Source: Magnetococcus marinus MC-1 (GTDB taxonomy: Bacteria > Pseudomonadota > Magnetococcia > Magnetococcales > Magnetococcaceae). From it: DNA of 64,000 nt. Each line of letters opens with the position of its first letter. Positions within the stretch are counted from its first letter, which is position 1. The translations under genes were made by a program, and so were the position numbers. The DNA lies in the NCBI RefSeq assembly GCF_000014865.1, contig NC_008576.1, positions 1,641,501-1,705,500 on the forward strand, in the 5' to 3' direction. The notes beneath the pieces were generated by a model. That model did no database searches. It saw only the letters and a list, made by a program, of their open reading frames with translations, and was not told the DNA's origin. Below, one piece after another: positions 35,613 to 45,358 of the stretch.

Positions 35613-37209
35613 CTCAAGTTTCGCAGTTCGTTGACCGATCAATTGGACTGATATTTGCCAACCAAGTCAAGGGCAAAGCTGCCTCGTGTATGCTATAATT
35701 CTGGTGTCGAATCAGTCAGATAGCTCAGGGACGAGGCCAGCTTCATGAATCAGCATAACAGGGAACAGGCTACTGTGCCTACCCCCATGATTGACGAGAT
35801 CAAAACCCAATCCTTTGGAGTATTCGGCGTAGATAACGCTATCGTCGATTTTCTCCAGGAAATTGGCTTCCAGGCGATATTCAATCGGCGCGGATGGAGC
35901 AAACGAACGGGGAAGGATCTTCCGACGCTGATCATGTTACTGATCCTGCATCCTCTGTTGAAGGTGCCATCCATTCACCTTTTTTGCCGCGACCACTTTC
36001 TGTCGGTCTTCGCGGTAGGCAAGGATACCTTCTACCGGTTGCTCCAACGCCAATTTCCATGGCGGAATGCGCATTGGGCGCTAATCAAAAAGTTACTACC
36101 CCAGTGGCGAACGCTGGATCTCGGCCCCGGCTACCTTGTTGCCGATACCACCGTCAAAGAGAAGCGTGGTGATCGTATTGAAGGTGTTTGCTGGCATCAT
36201 GACCACAATACCGGCCGCTCAGTTGCAGGTTTTGAAGCAGCCCACTTGGTCTGGGTTAACAAGCAGGGAACCTTGCCACTGGATGCCGCTTTGCGTTTTT
36301 CAAAGCGGCCTCTGATCAGCAATCTGCTCCACATCCTCAGTTACCGGTTCGATTGTCGCTCACATCTTGGACGGCGTTACCGTGAGGCGGCCAAGATGTC
36401 TAAGCTTGATCAGACTGTCGACATGGTTGCCAGAGCCATTCAAGCTGGGATTCCGGCCCAGTATTTTCTCGCCGATGCTTGGTACTCATCGGTTAAGTTC
36501 GTCAAGAAAATCCTGGATCTGGGCGTGGTCCCCCTGATCCGATGGAAGCGCAACAACACCAAGTTCCTATTCCAGGGCGAGAGACTGACCAGTGCCGAAC
36601 TTTACACCCGGTTTGCCAAGGGCAAGATCAGGAAAGCTAAGGGGTCCAAGCGCTTCAAAGGAACCTTCCTAGATGCAGAGCACCCCGAAATCGGCCTTAT
36701 ACGTCTGTTCTTCGTCCGGCTGATCGATCCGAAAACCGGCTCGAAGGAGTGGGCCGTCTTTCTGACCACAGACCGGTCAATGGGGCTGTCAAATATGATC
36801 GAGCACTACGCCAACCGCTGGGGAATCGAAGTTTTCTACAAGGAATCCAAACAGCACCTTGGTTTCCTTAATGAATCCGTCCGATCCTTCGAAGCAGTCA
36901 TCGCCTGCCTACACCTAGCTGCCATGCGCCATGCTGTTCTCTCCAGCATGGTGGCGATCAAAGGCAGCCAGCGGGATCAACTCGCCCACAATCTGGCCGC
37001 TTTGACCTATGCCCGAAAGCTCTGGCATACCTTCCGCGCCATCTTCAATGATGCCCTTGGCCGAACATCCATTCTTGAAAATCACCAAAAAAACGAGGTA
37101 ATTGAACTCTTTGAACAGGAGGTCGAGGCTTGGCTCAGCAAGGCATTGATGCTCGATCCCCTTGGTTCACAACGTCAAATTCTGGCCGAAACGAACTGCG
37201 AAACTTGAG
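35613..37209 (+). mobile_element. IS4-family insertion sequence (1,597 bp)
   Basis: Perfect 20-bp inverted repeats: CTCAAGTTTCGCAGTTCGTT at 35613-35632 and its reverse complement at 37190-37209. The flanks share TTCCAT (35607-35612 and 37210-37215), a target duplication. The clean ends and the restorable host frame point to a recent insertion. Confidence 0.93.
35745..37208 (+). CDS. IS4-family transposase
   Basis: 487 aa, intact. Catalytic residues are Asp in YLVADTTVKEK, Asp in YFLADAWYSS and Glu in the IS4 signature Y-x2-R-x3-E-x6-K (YANRWGIEVFYKESK). A DNA-binding N-terminal part precedes (GWSKRTGKDLPTLIMLLIL). The stop codon lies inside the right terminal repeat. It probably supplies its own transposition. 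Confidence 0.92.
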   Translation: MNQHNREQATVPTPMIDEIKTQSFGVFGVDNAIVDFLQEIGFQAIFNRRGWSKRTGKDLPTLIMLLILHPLLKVPSIHLFCRDHFLSVFAVGKDTFYRLLQRQFPWRNAHWALIKKLLPQWRTLDLGPGYLVADTTVKEKRGDRIEGVCWHHDHNTGRSVAGFEAAHLVWVNKQGTLPLDAALRFSKRPLISNLLHILSYRFDCRSHLGRRYREAAKMSKLDQTVDMVARAIQAGIPAQYFLADAWYSSVKFVKKILDLGVVPLIRWKRNNTKFLFQGERLTSAELYTRFAKGKIRKAKGSKRFKGTFLDAEHPEIGLIRLFFVRLIDPKTGSKEWAVFLTTDRSMGLSNMIEHYANRWGIEVFYKESKQHLGFLNESVRSFEAVIACLHLAAMRHAVLSSMVAIKGSQRDQLAHNLAALTYARKLWHTFRAIFNDALGRTSILENHQKNEVIELFEQEVEAWLSKALMLDPLGSQRQILAETNCET

Positions 37210-37757
37210 TTCCATGTGTTCCATCATGAAAGAGTCTATTGCCTTTTTTAGTGAAGTTGATGACTCCCTCGTTCCCGTCAGGTACTTGTACTTGCCCGTC
37301 GGGTGCATTGAGAATTCGGTTGATAGCTGATGCGATGACATCTGCCCATGTCCACTGATCAGGTTTGGCATCTTTAGGCCTGAAATTTCTTCTAGGATGT
37401 TTAGGGCGAGACCTTCGATTTCCACCACCTCCCGATGAGCTTCCTTCGCAGGTGACGTAGGAAGACCCGTCATTCCTGGTTCTGGTCCAACACTGAGGAC
37501 CACTTTTCGTTCGATTTCCAGACATTGCAATCTCCATGGAAGATAAGGACTGTTGCGTTTGCGGTTACCCTATTTCACCTTGTCTCCATAGGAGATCCTG
37601 ATAATATACAGGCGTAGGTTTCGGCTCTACCGTGTTGCAGCACGGTTGGGTGACCATTCTGAGCATGCAGCAGTCCCTGGATTCTGCATGCTCAGCCCTT
37701 CAACTCTTCCATATATGTACGGTAACAATATATTTCAAGTGTCAGACGATTTTATTT

Positions 37758-37805
37758 CTAGGTAATTACCTAGGTAATTCCCTAGGTAATTCCCTAGGTA
37801 ATTCC
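37758..37805. repeat. Four tandem 12-bp repeats CTAGGTAATTCC
   Basis: Units start at 37758, 37770, 37782 and 37794; the first ends AC instead of CC. The array runs straight into GGGGACA, giving AATTCCGGGGACA, the same 13-mer as at 32303. It looks like an amplified REP-type end. Confidence 0.85.
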
Positions 37806-37908
37806 GGGGACAGTTGCTTAATTCCAGGTAAAGTTGCATCAGCCGGCTTCTTTCCCGTCTTTTCATCTTTACCTCTAGGTTTGGGTCCAGGCTTCGCTCG
37901 CCTCAACC

Positions 37909-38008
37909 GGACTTTCTGCTTAAAAAGCGTATAAAGCATGGATATTAAGCTGTGATTTACTTGAAAACGGTGCGCGTCACTGGACACATTAAGGCGAGGT
38001 GCCGAGCA
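37909..38008 (-). mobile_element. Solo end of an IS1634 element
   Basis: 37909-38002 repeats the terminal 94 bp of the IS1634 element at 32639-32732 almost exactly (one T/G difference seen), including the last codons of the transposase. The rest of the element is absent. It shows that a second copy once sat here and was deleted. Confidence 0.85.
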
Positions 38009-38292
38009 GGAGGATATACTTACCAGCCCACATCCAACCCCACTGATGGTCGATTGGCTGGAAATGGCCAGATAGGGCCTCCTCAAAAAGCCCGTACTGA
38101 CAACACTTCTACAGGATACCTCATTCTTTAAAATACGCGAAAAAGCGTATCAAAGATTTTTTCCTCAGATAGGGTGGTAAATAGTTACTAAAAAAGAGTA
38201 GAATAGAAAACCTCTCTCTATTTTTTGGTATACCAAGATTTTGAGCATGCCAATCGCCCTGTGGACCGTAAGGCTCTGGAGCCTGACCCATC

Positions 38293-41200
38293 ATGCCCAA
38301 CCATCCCCCGCATCTTCGACTGCTTAGCCATAACAAAGGGCGGGTTGACGCCACACCCCATGAGCAGCAGCGGGTGCGTATTGGCGACCGCGCCTTAAAC
38401 TTGCACGCCATTGAGGCGTTAGAACCCCTAGCGGGCGTGGCGCAACTGCTCTGGCAACAACCCTTTTTACATACCGAAACGTTTGATCGGCTGCTAACCT
38501 GGATGGCGCGTGAGGATGCCATCTCTTTGCAGGTGGTGGTGGGCGAGCCATTGGCGGGCAAAAGCCGTATGGCAGCAGAGCTATGCAAACGGGTCTCTGA
38601 TCAATGGTGTTGCGGTTTTTGGCAGAGTGACGGCGGGCAAAAGGGTAAGGACCGTCCTCTCTCGGTGCAGATGGATCGTCCCACCTTAATTGTGGTGGAT
38701 GAGGCCCCCGAACAGGCTGAGGCGTTGGGGGGGTGGCTCTGTGCGTTGGCTCGCCATCCCGATCAGGTGCCCCACCGGTTGCGGGTACTGTTTTTGGCTG
38801 ACCATGGAGACCCTACCTGGGGTTGGTGGCGAGATCTGCTAGAGAGCGCGGGTCGGGCCCGCCTGCATTTAAGCCAGTTTTTCGACTACAGCCATGGCGC
38901 CACGTTGACGTCGTTTTTGGCAAAACCATCGCATCGTTTTCAGTTTTTAAAATCTTTGCTTGCCCACTATAACCCCAACCTCTCTTTGGGCAGTTACCGT
39001 ACCGGCTTACCCTGGATTAACGCCCTGGCGCATCGGGATTGGTGCGAAGACCCCCTCTACCTGTGGATGGTGGCGTTTGTGGTGGCGCACACACCCAACA
39101 ACGATGATACCTTGTTGGAAACGCTGTTGGCACCGGAACCCCTTGCAGTTGAGCGCGCCATGGGGGCGATGCTGGGCTTGCAGGTGCAGCGCCAGATGGA
39201 GGGTGAATGGGCAACGGCACTGCTGCCTATGGTGCTGTTTAATACCCTCTGCCATGGGTTAGATGCCCAAACCCTGAGCCAGCAAATGGCACCTTTGGCG
39301 TTAGATCTGGGGGTGGATGGGGATCGCTTGCGCATGCTGGCGCAACGCCTGCGCTACGGTGTGCAGGACTATTACGCTTGGCCGATTGCCGGGGATGGCG
39401 GCATCCCCCCGCTGGGGCCAGAGCCGCTGGCGGTCGCTTTTATTAGCACCCATTTGTTGGAACTTCCCCTCCCGTTGCAGCAGCAACTGCTTGTGGCCAC
39501 CACGGCGGTTGGAGGCAAATGGCCGTTGTTGCAGTTGATCCATTGTCTGCATGGCGAGAGTGACGATCATCGTTTTAACCAATTGGTGCAGCGTATTGAA
39601 GAGCGGATCTTGGATGACCGCCTGCCCCTGAATGATTTGATGGATTTGGTCGATAGTATGCCCTCGGGTTTTGGCCCGGTTAGTGAGTTGGAGCAGACCA
39701 TCCTAAACCATTTGGTCGAACGGTTGGATGCAGTGGTGCAGGGGGTGGTAAGCCATGCCTATTATCCGGCCCTGGGCCACTATTGCAACATGCTCTCCTA
39801 CGTGCTCAGCTATCTGCAACGGTTTGAGCAAGCCCTTACATTTGCCCAGCGTTCGGTGCATATCTTTGAGGCTCTGGTGGAGGAGGCGGCAGATATTTTT
39901 GAACCCGACCTCGCCGACGCTTTAAGCTCTTGTGGTTTACGGTTGGAGGAGTTGGAGCAGATAGAACAAGCGGTGGAGATGAAGGAGCAGGCCCGCTTGC
40001 TGTTTGAATCGTTAGCCCTTCGTGATGCCGAGACGTTTACCGCCAGTTGGGCGCGCGCCCTCAACAGTTTGGGGGTGAGCCTGGGGACGCTGCAAGACCA
40101 TAGTGGGGCGATTCAAAGCTGCACCCAATCCCTTTCTCTGTTTGAGCGGCTGGCGAAAATTCATCCCCGGCAGTTTGCGGGTGACTATGCCGCGGCGCTG
40201 AATAATACCAGCAATGTGCTCAAAGAGGCCGGTCAGTTAAAAGAGGCTTTGCAGTGGGTGAGTAAGGCGGCGGATGTGTTTGATGGTCTCTATAAGCGCG
40301 ACCCTCAGCTCCATGGTGCCAATGTGGTTAAAGCCCACAGTAACCGTACTTTCTTGCTGGCTGAGTTGGGCCATGATGATGAAGCTTTGGCCGAAGGCAA
40401 CCGCGCCCTCACCCTTACCCGTGAGATGATGGAACGGGAGCCAGAGCTGTATCGTCCGTTTATGGCCGAGCTGTGTGAACAGTTTAGTAAGCCACTCCAG
40501 CGACTTGGCCAGCATGAACTCAGTAGTACGTTGTTACAGGAGGCGGTGAGCCTCTACCGGGAATTGGCCGCCCAAGAGCCCCTTTACTATGAAGAGCGCT
40601 TAGCCGCTGCGATTTATCAATTGGCAGACAGCAATTTTGAGCGGGGTGATCAAACCCTGGCGTTGCAAAGCGTCAGCGAGGCGGTGGCGCTGTTTGAGCG
40701 ATTGGCCCAACGGCAACCCCGAGAGTTTAACCCCTTATTGGTTATGGCGTTGCATAATCAAAGTGTGGGGTTGGCCAATCAGGGGCAGATTCACCAAGCG
40801 ATTCGTGCTATGCGGCGCACGGTGGGTCTGTATGGGGTGTTGGAGTTGGGGGATGAAGAGTATCTTCCCGCGCATGTGCAGGCGTTGGATAGCCTAGGCC
40901 TGTTTTTGCGGGATGCTGGTCGAAGCCGTGAGGCGGCCAAAGTGTGTGGCGAGGCGATGGTACAGCTCCTCTCCGGTTATGCCCAATTACAAGAGCAGGA
41001 GCTCGATCGCATCGCTCCCCAAGTGTGTCGTAACCGCTGGCTGCTGTGTCAGGAAGTGGGCAACCGGGCGGGCGCACTGGAAGCACTGCAAAATTTGCGT
41101 GATATCCTGATGCGGCAAGTGGTGCGCAACCAAGAGGTTGATGATGCCGCTGCGCTGCTGGAGAGCTGGGAGGCCCAGATTAAAAGCCTCGTCGAGGATA

Positions 41201-42606
41201 ACCGCATGGAGCAGGCTGAGCAGCTGGTAACCCAGGGGCAGATGTGGTTTGCGGCCCAACAGCAGCAGCCCGGTGCGGTTAAGTTAAGGTCGTTGTGGGT
41301 GATCGCGCTGGGGCGTATGGCGCTTATTCGAGCGCAGCTCTTGGTGGCAGGCGGGGCCAAAGACGAGGCTATGGCCTCTGCGGCATTGGGGCTGCAACTT
41401 ATTGATGGGCTGTATGAGAGCGACCATATGGCGTTTGGTGCCAATATGGGCCAGGGCTACTGCGAGGCTTCGGATTGTGCCCGTCATTTGGATTTGCCCC
41501 AGCAGGCCCTGAGCTACCGGCAGGCTGCGGTTAAGGTATTTGAAAAGCTGGTCTTGGCGGGTCAGCAACACTTTATGCCCACTTTAGCCACCGAACGGCT
41601 CAATGTGGCAACCTTGCTGGGGCGTGAGGATGAGCGTCTGGAAGAGGCTTGTGGTGAATTAACAAAAACGCTACTGCTGTGGCCCCAGTGTGCGGGGCAG
41701 CAGCCCCAAACGCTGGAGCCCCTATGGGTGCGCACCTTGGAGCTGTTGGCGATGGTGCAGCATCGCTTGGGGGATCATGCGGGGCGTTATGAGACCCTGA
41801 CTGAGCTGGTTGAACAGTTGCAAAAGATGCAATATGTGGAAAATCATCAACAACTTTCGGCCCGTATGACGCTGGCGGAGTGTCTGCTTGAGCGTTTTGA
41901 AAGCCAGCCCGAGTTGGATGCCGCGCAGCGTTTGGGGGCGTTGCAGAGGGTGCTCTCCCCCTTACAGGGGCGCACGGTAGAGCCCCACGGGGTAAAATTG
42001 GGGGAACTGCTGGCGCGGATGGCCGAAATGGCCTTTGAGGTGGATGATTTTAAACAGAGCGAAAGTTTGGCGCTCTGGGGAGAATCGCTGTTTCAAGGGC
42101 ATGTGGAGCCTTTGTTGGAGCTGCGCCTGTATGTGCGACGGGCCCGTAATTTTCAGCGGTTGGCCCAATATCTGGTGCAGGAAAAGCAGTATAGTCGGGC
42201 ACTAAACATGGCCCAAAAAGCGGTGGAGATCTGCGTGCCACTGCTTAAACAGGAGGGCGATTTACAGGTGATACGCCCCTTTGTGGCGGTTAACCATCAC
42301 CAGTATGCGGTGTGTCTGATGTTGGTCGGCCAATATGGTGCGGTTGAACCCATAGCCAAACAGGCGCTTATGCTTATGTATGAAGCCTTTCTGGAGCAGC
42401 CAGAGAGCCTGCACCAAGGTCTGCTTAGCCTGCTGCACAGCTATGAAAATCTGCTGCTGCGCAGTCAGGGGATGCCCCTGGAAAAAGTGCGCAGTCAAAC
42501 TTGGATTTTGCCGGTTTATGCGGCCTTAGAGCAGCATAAACCCCGGCCTTCCTCCTGGGCTAAACGGATGTGGCAGCGCCTGTTTGGGCGTTTTAGCCAT
42601 CCATAA
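38293..42606 (+). CDS. 1,437-aa P-loop/TPR protein (STAND-like)
   Basis: Residues 84-91 are a Walker A (GEPLAGKS) and 131-138 a Walker B (TLIVVDEA), in a roughly 300-aa NTPase-like domain. From about residue 480 to the end, helical TPR repeats dominate (EQALTFAQRSVHIFEALVEE, EEALQWVSKAADVFD-type units). No membrane segment and no enzymatic effector domain are visible. STAND NTPases with TPR sensors act as switch proteins in signalling or defence. It lies at the exact edge of the mobile island but has core-like base composition. A GGAG 11 bases before the ATG supports the start moderately. The target is unknown. Confidence 0.75.
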   Translation: MPNHPPHLRLLSHNKGRVDATPHEQQRVRIGDRALNLHAIEALEPLAGVAQLLWQQPFLHTETFDRLLTWMAREDAISLQVVVGEPLAGKSRMAAELCKRVSDQWCCGFWQSDGGQKGKDRPLSVQMDRPTLIVVDEAPEQAEALGGWLCALARHPDQVPHRLRVLFLADHGDPTWGWWRDLLESAGRARLHLSQFFDYSHGATLTSFLAKPSHRFQFLKSLLAHYNPNLSLGSYRTGLPWINALAHRDWCEDPLYLWMVAFVVAHTPNNDDTLLETLLAPEPLAVERAMGAMLGLQVQRQMEGEWATALLPMVLFNTLCHGLDAQTLSQQMAPLALDLGVDGDRLRMLAQRLRYGVQDYYAWPIAGDGGIPPLGPEPLAVAFISTHLLELPLPLQQQLLVATTAVGGKWPLLQLIHCLHGESDDHRFNQLVQRIEERILDDRLPLNDLMDLVDSMPSGFGPVSELEQTILNHLVERLDAVVQGVVSHAYYPALGHYCNMLSYVLSYLQRFEQALTFAQRSVHIFEALVEEAADIFEPDLADALSSCGLRLEELEQIEQAVEMKEQARLLFESLALRDAETFTASWARALNSLGVSLGTLQDHSGAIQSCTQSLSLFERLAKIHPRQFAGDYAAALNNTSNVLKEAGQLKEALQWVSKAADVFDGLYKRDPQLHGANVVKAHSNRTFLLAELGHDDEALAEGNRALTLTREMMEREPELYRPFMAELCEQFSKPLQRLGQHELSSTLLQEAVSLYRELAAQEPLYYEERLAAAIYQLADSNFERGDQTLALQSVSEAVALFERLAQRQPREFNPLLVMALHNQSVGLANQGQIHQAIRAMRRTVGLYGVLELGDEEYLPAHVQALDSLGLFLRDAGRSREAAKVCGEAMVQLLSGYAQLQEQELDRIAPQVCRNRWLLCQEVGNRAGALEALQNLRDILMRQVVRNQEVDDAAALLESWEAQIKSLVEDNRMEQAEQLVTQGQMWFAAQQQQPGAVKLRSLWVIALGRMALIRAQLLVAGGAKDEAMASAALGLQLIDGLYESDHMAFGANMGQGYCEASDCARHLDLPQQALSYRQAAVKVFEKLVLAGQQHFMPTLATERLNVATLLGREDERLEEACGELTKTLLLWPQCAGQQPQTLEPLWVRTLELLAMVQHRLGDHAGRYETLTELVEQLQKMQYVENHQQLSARMTLAECLLERFESQPELDAAQRLGALQRVLSPLQGRTVEPHGVKLGELLARMAEMAFEVDDFKQSESLALWGESLFQGHVEPLLELRLYVRRARNFQRLAQYLVQEKQYSRALNMAQKAVEICVPLLKQEGDLQVIRPFVAVNHHQYAVCLMLVGQYGAVEPIAKQALMLMYEAFLEQPESLHQGLLSLLHSYENLLLRSQGMPLEKVRSQTWILPVYAALEQHKPRPSSWAKRMWQRLFGRFSHP

Positions 42607-42826
42607 GTTGCGCCGCCCATCCCCTTTTCGGTAGGTTGCATCGCGGCGTAAGCGCAATCTCCCCCGTATTCAATCAAGCCTATTCTTCCGCCCCCCTTTT
42701 TTTGGTCTGCAAGGGTGCCACCGCGTTGCCCCGTTTTTCGTTAGCGTGAATCGCCACCCTGCTTAGCTCGGTTAATCCTTACGCTCAGAGCCGATACGAT
42801 CCCACCACAGCGAGCGGAGGCTGGCG

Positions 42827-45037
42827 CTAAGGGGCCGTCAAGCTTAGCTCGGGGGCTAGGGTAGGGGCGCTCTGGGCGGTGCTGGCTTGGCCTTGGGCGT
42901 CGAACACCACCGAGAGAGGGTATTGGGTCTGGCTCCATTTGCCGCGCAACAGATTTTCGCTGCTATCCCCTGCAAAGAGCAGATGCCCATAGGCCCCATA
43001 ATGGGGTAACTTGCGGATGAGGGCGTCAATCTGGTCCGCCTGGGGGCTAAGCCAAGCGATGGGTTGCTTGCCCTGGCGGGTAACGGTCACGACACTGTGT
43101 TTGGCCAGTTCGTAGGGTTTACCAGCCAGGGTGATCTGGTTGTGAACCACCTCAACCCCTTGGTTGCGCAGGGGGGCTAGGGCTTGCTCACGGAAGCGGT
43201 TGTGCTGCCCTAAGATCCACAAGGCTTGATCAGTGGGTAGATTGGTTAACTGGTCATCCTGCACGCTGCTCAACCCCCAGGCATGCACCAGTCGGCGCAG
43301 GGCTTGTTGCTCCGCTAAGGGGCCCTTACTGGGGAGCACCGCTAGGATGTGGGGATGCCCAAACAGTGCGCTAAGGGTAGGGGGAATCTCCCCGGCGTGC
43401 AGTGTACGGAAAAGGTCGAAGGCAGGGTCAATATCCAACCGCTCAGGGCGGCTGGAAAAGTAGCGTGAAACCGTTTGGTTAAGGCGCTGCATGGGAATAA
43501 CCAAGGGTTGGGGCTGGCTCTCTCCTTGCAAAGTGACTTGGAGGGGAACTTGAAGCTGGTAGGGCGCTCCAGGCTGTTTTTGCAGCAGGGTAAAATTCAG
43601 ACGCCAACCACGGCCATCGGGCTGGATGCTGGTCGCTTCCAGCTCCAATTCAGGGGCTCCGGCGCGTTGCGTCCATTGGGTGAAAAAGGGGCGCAAATCC
43701 ATGCTAGAGATTTGCTCAAAAGTACGGCGTAAATCGGCGTAACTGGCGGCTTTAAAGCGGTACTGCTGGTAAAAACTGCGCAATCCCTGGATAAACATCT
43801 TATCCCCCAAATGGCGCCGTAACATATGGAAAAACATCAAACCCTTACCATAACCAATGGCTTGGCTTGCCCCATCGTGACGGCTGGTAAAATGGGTGAG
43901 GGGAAAATCGTTTTCACGGCGCACAAAGCCGGCATATTTGCTGAGGGTGGTATGGCGATAGAGTACCCCTTGGTGATTATGTTCTTGTAGCAGATAGTCG
44001 GCCATATAGGCGGTGAGTCCCTCGCTCCAGTTGCCTTGGGCATAATCCACAAACACGCCGTTGCCCCACCAATTGTGCAAAATCTCATGGGGGTAGCTGG
44101 AGGTGCGGATAAAGGGTAGCCGAATGACTTGCGATCCCAGCAGGGTAAAAGAGGGCATACCGTAGCCGGTTTCCCAAAAATTTTCGGCCAGCACAAATTT
44201 ATCGTAGCTGTATGGGCCAATCAGATCTTCATAGAGGTTAATATAGTCTAGGGTGTCTTGCAGATAGCTTTGGGCCAAGGGCTCGTCGGCTTGACGCAGC
44301 AGCACAGCCAGCAGCAGGGGCTGTTGACCATGGCGGGTCGTGACCTGTTTTTTGTAGCGGTGCCACTGCCCCGCATGGAGATAGATCGCTTCGGTGGGGT
44401 GCGGGGCCTCCCACACATCCACCATACGGTCACGCTCCTGGGTGTGGCTGAGCGGTTTGCCCTGACTGAGACTGCGCCAGCCTTGGGGCATAATGACGGT
44501 GAGACGAAAATGGTTAAGCGCACCTTCAAAATAGGGTACCCAACCGGTGCCACCCCCTAAAAACACCCCTTCTTCACCAATGCCCCCGGTGGAGATGGTC
44601 GCCCCACCCCGATAACCGGAGACTGGCTGCTGCATGGTGCTCTCAATTTTGCCACTGTAGCGCAGGATTAATTGGGGAATGGGCGCTTTTTCTTGTTTTT
44701 CCTGCTCGTTTGGCAGGTAAGGAGCGAGCTGGTAAGTGTGAAAGCCGCCCTGCTGAGTGGGGTCCACCACCCGCGCCATATCCGTCATGGTGCGTCCCTC
44801 CATGGCGGAAATTTGCAGTTTGTCTGAGAGCAAAAAACTTAATTTTTGCGACTGCCAAGCCTCGGGCAGGCGTATGGCATCCCGTACCTCAATATGGTGG
44901 CGGTCAGGGTAGAGGGTGACAATCAGCTCGTGATGAATCAGCGGCTGCTCGGCGTGGGCAAGCTGGATGGGTAGCAGTAAGCAGAGCGCTGTGAGCAGAG
45001 CAAAGCAATGGTTTGTCAGTGGTTGGCATGTTAGCAT
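42827..45037 (-). CDS. Exported M1-type zinc peptidase-like protein
   Basis: 736 aa. Residues 1-29 are a signal peptide (HCFALLTALCLLLPIQLAHA). The M1 zinc site is complete: HEILH at 317-321 plus Glu339 in WSEGLTAY, with the family's NWWGN following HEILH. The upstream exopeptidase loop, GAMEN in classic aminopeptidases, reads YGMPSF, so N-terminal amine recognition may be changed and substrate specificity is uncertain. N-terminal beta domain 30-230, catalytic domain 240-470, then a C-terminal region. It acts in the periplasm or outside. It is convergent with the TPR gene. Confidence 0.85.
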   Translation of the reverse strand: MLTCQPLTNHCFALLTALCLLLPIQLAHAEQPLIHHELIVTLYPDRHHIEVRDAIRLPEAWQSQKLSFLLSDKLQISAMEGRTMTDMARVVDPTQQGGFHTYQLAPYLPNEQEKQEKAPIPQLILRYSGKIESTMQQPVSGYRGGATISTGGIGEEGVFLGGGTGWVPYFEGALNHFRLTVIMPQGWRSLSQGKPLSHTQERDRMVDVWEAPHPTEAIYLHAGQWHRYKKQVTTRHGQQPLLLAVLLRQADEPLAQSYLQDTLDYINLYEDLIGPYSYDKFVLAENFWETGYGMPSFTLLGSQVIRLPFIRTSSYPHEILHNWWGNGVFVDYAQGNWSEGLTAYMADYLLQEHNHQGVLYRHTTLSKYAGFVRRENDFPLTHFTSRHDGASQAIGYGKGLMFFHMLRRHLGDKMFIQGLRSFYQQYRFKAASYADLRRTFEQISSMDLRPFFTQWTQRAGAPELELEATSIQPDGRGWRLNFTLLQKQPGAPYQLQVPLQVTLQGESQPQPLVIPMQRLNQTVSRYFSSRPERLDIDPAFDLFRTLHAGEIPPTLSALFGHPHILAVLPSKGPLAEQQALRRLVHAWGLSSVQDDQLTNLPTDQALWILGQHNRFREQALAPLRNQGVEVVHNQITLAGKPYELAKHSVVTVTRQGKQPIAWLSPQADQIDALIRKLPHYGAYGHLLFAGDSSENLLRGKWSQTQYPLSVVFDAQGQASTAQSAPTLAPELSLTAP

Positions 45038-45358
45038 CGGTTAGAAAACCCATGAAGTTCAAACGGCAAAGAGTAGTGCCAAGTGTACCAAATGTGCCGA
45101 ACAGGACAATGGAACCTAAAAAAAATCACCATTATTCCTGCCCCGTCTACGATGATTGCTCAATGCTCGTTAGAAAGTATCCATATTTTCCATAGGTTAG
45201 TTTTTTTATGGCGTCACCCTCTAGCCCTAAATCACTGTTTTATCCTAGCTGGGTCCATAAACCAACCGCTAGGGTGTGTAAATGCTTGTCTAATTCTGTG
45301 TAACTGGTAAAAATGGTGCTCGGTGATACAAGGTGCCTCTAAGCATAAAGGTCGTGTG
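45038..45358. other. Divergent intergenic region
   Basis: About 320 bp between the peptidase (leftward) and the cNMP/GGDEF gene (rightward). It must hold both promoters, but I see no clearly scoring -35/-10 pair and no credible gene. Confidence 0.4.

Larger units (their letters stand above)
35383..37537 (-). pseudogene. 183-aa gene split by IS4 (pieces 37210-37537 and 35383-35612)
   Basis: Removing the IS4 element (35613-37209) and one copy of its TTCCAT duplication joins the two pieces in frame. It starts at the ATG at 37537 (or 37525, MSGNRTKSGPQ), runs through a Gly-rich, basic N-terminal part (EGSSSGGGGNRRSRPKH) and FTKKGNRLFHDGTHGK, into MAFDVFFNKDGSVNVKTVSV, and ends YREGSYE. The second piece alone (73 aa, ATG at 35604) is an internal Met, not a true gene start. 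The protein is small and soluble, family unknown. It precedes the lipoprotein in the same direction, so the insertion probably silences both. Confidence 0.8.
37538..38292. other. Boundary region between mobile island and core chromosome
   Basis: No credible gene in 755 bp. It contains the four 12-bp tandem repeats (37758-37805), the solo IS1634 end (37909-38008) and a small hairpin (ATACGC...GCGTAT, about 38135-38152). Sequence composition changes to the core style at 38293. Confidence 0.6.
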
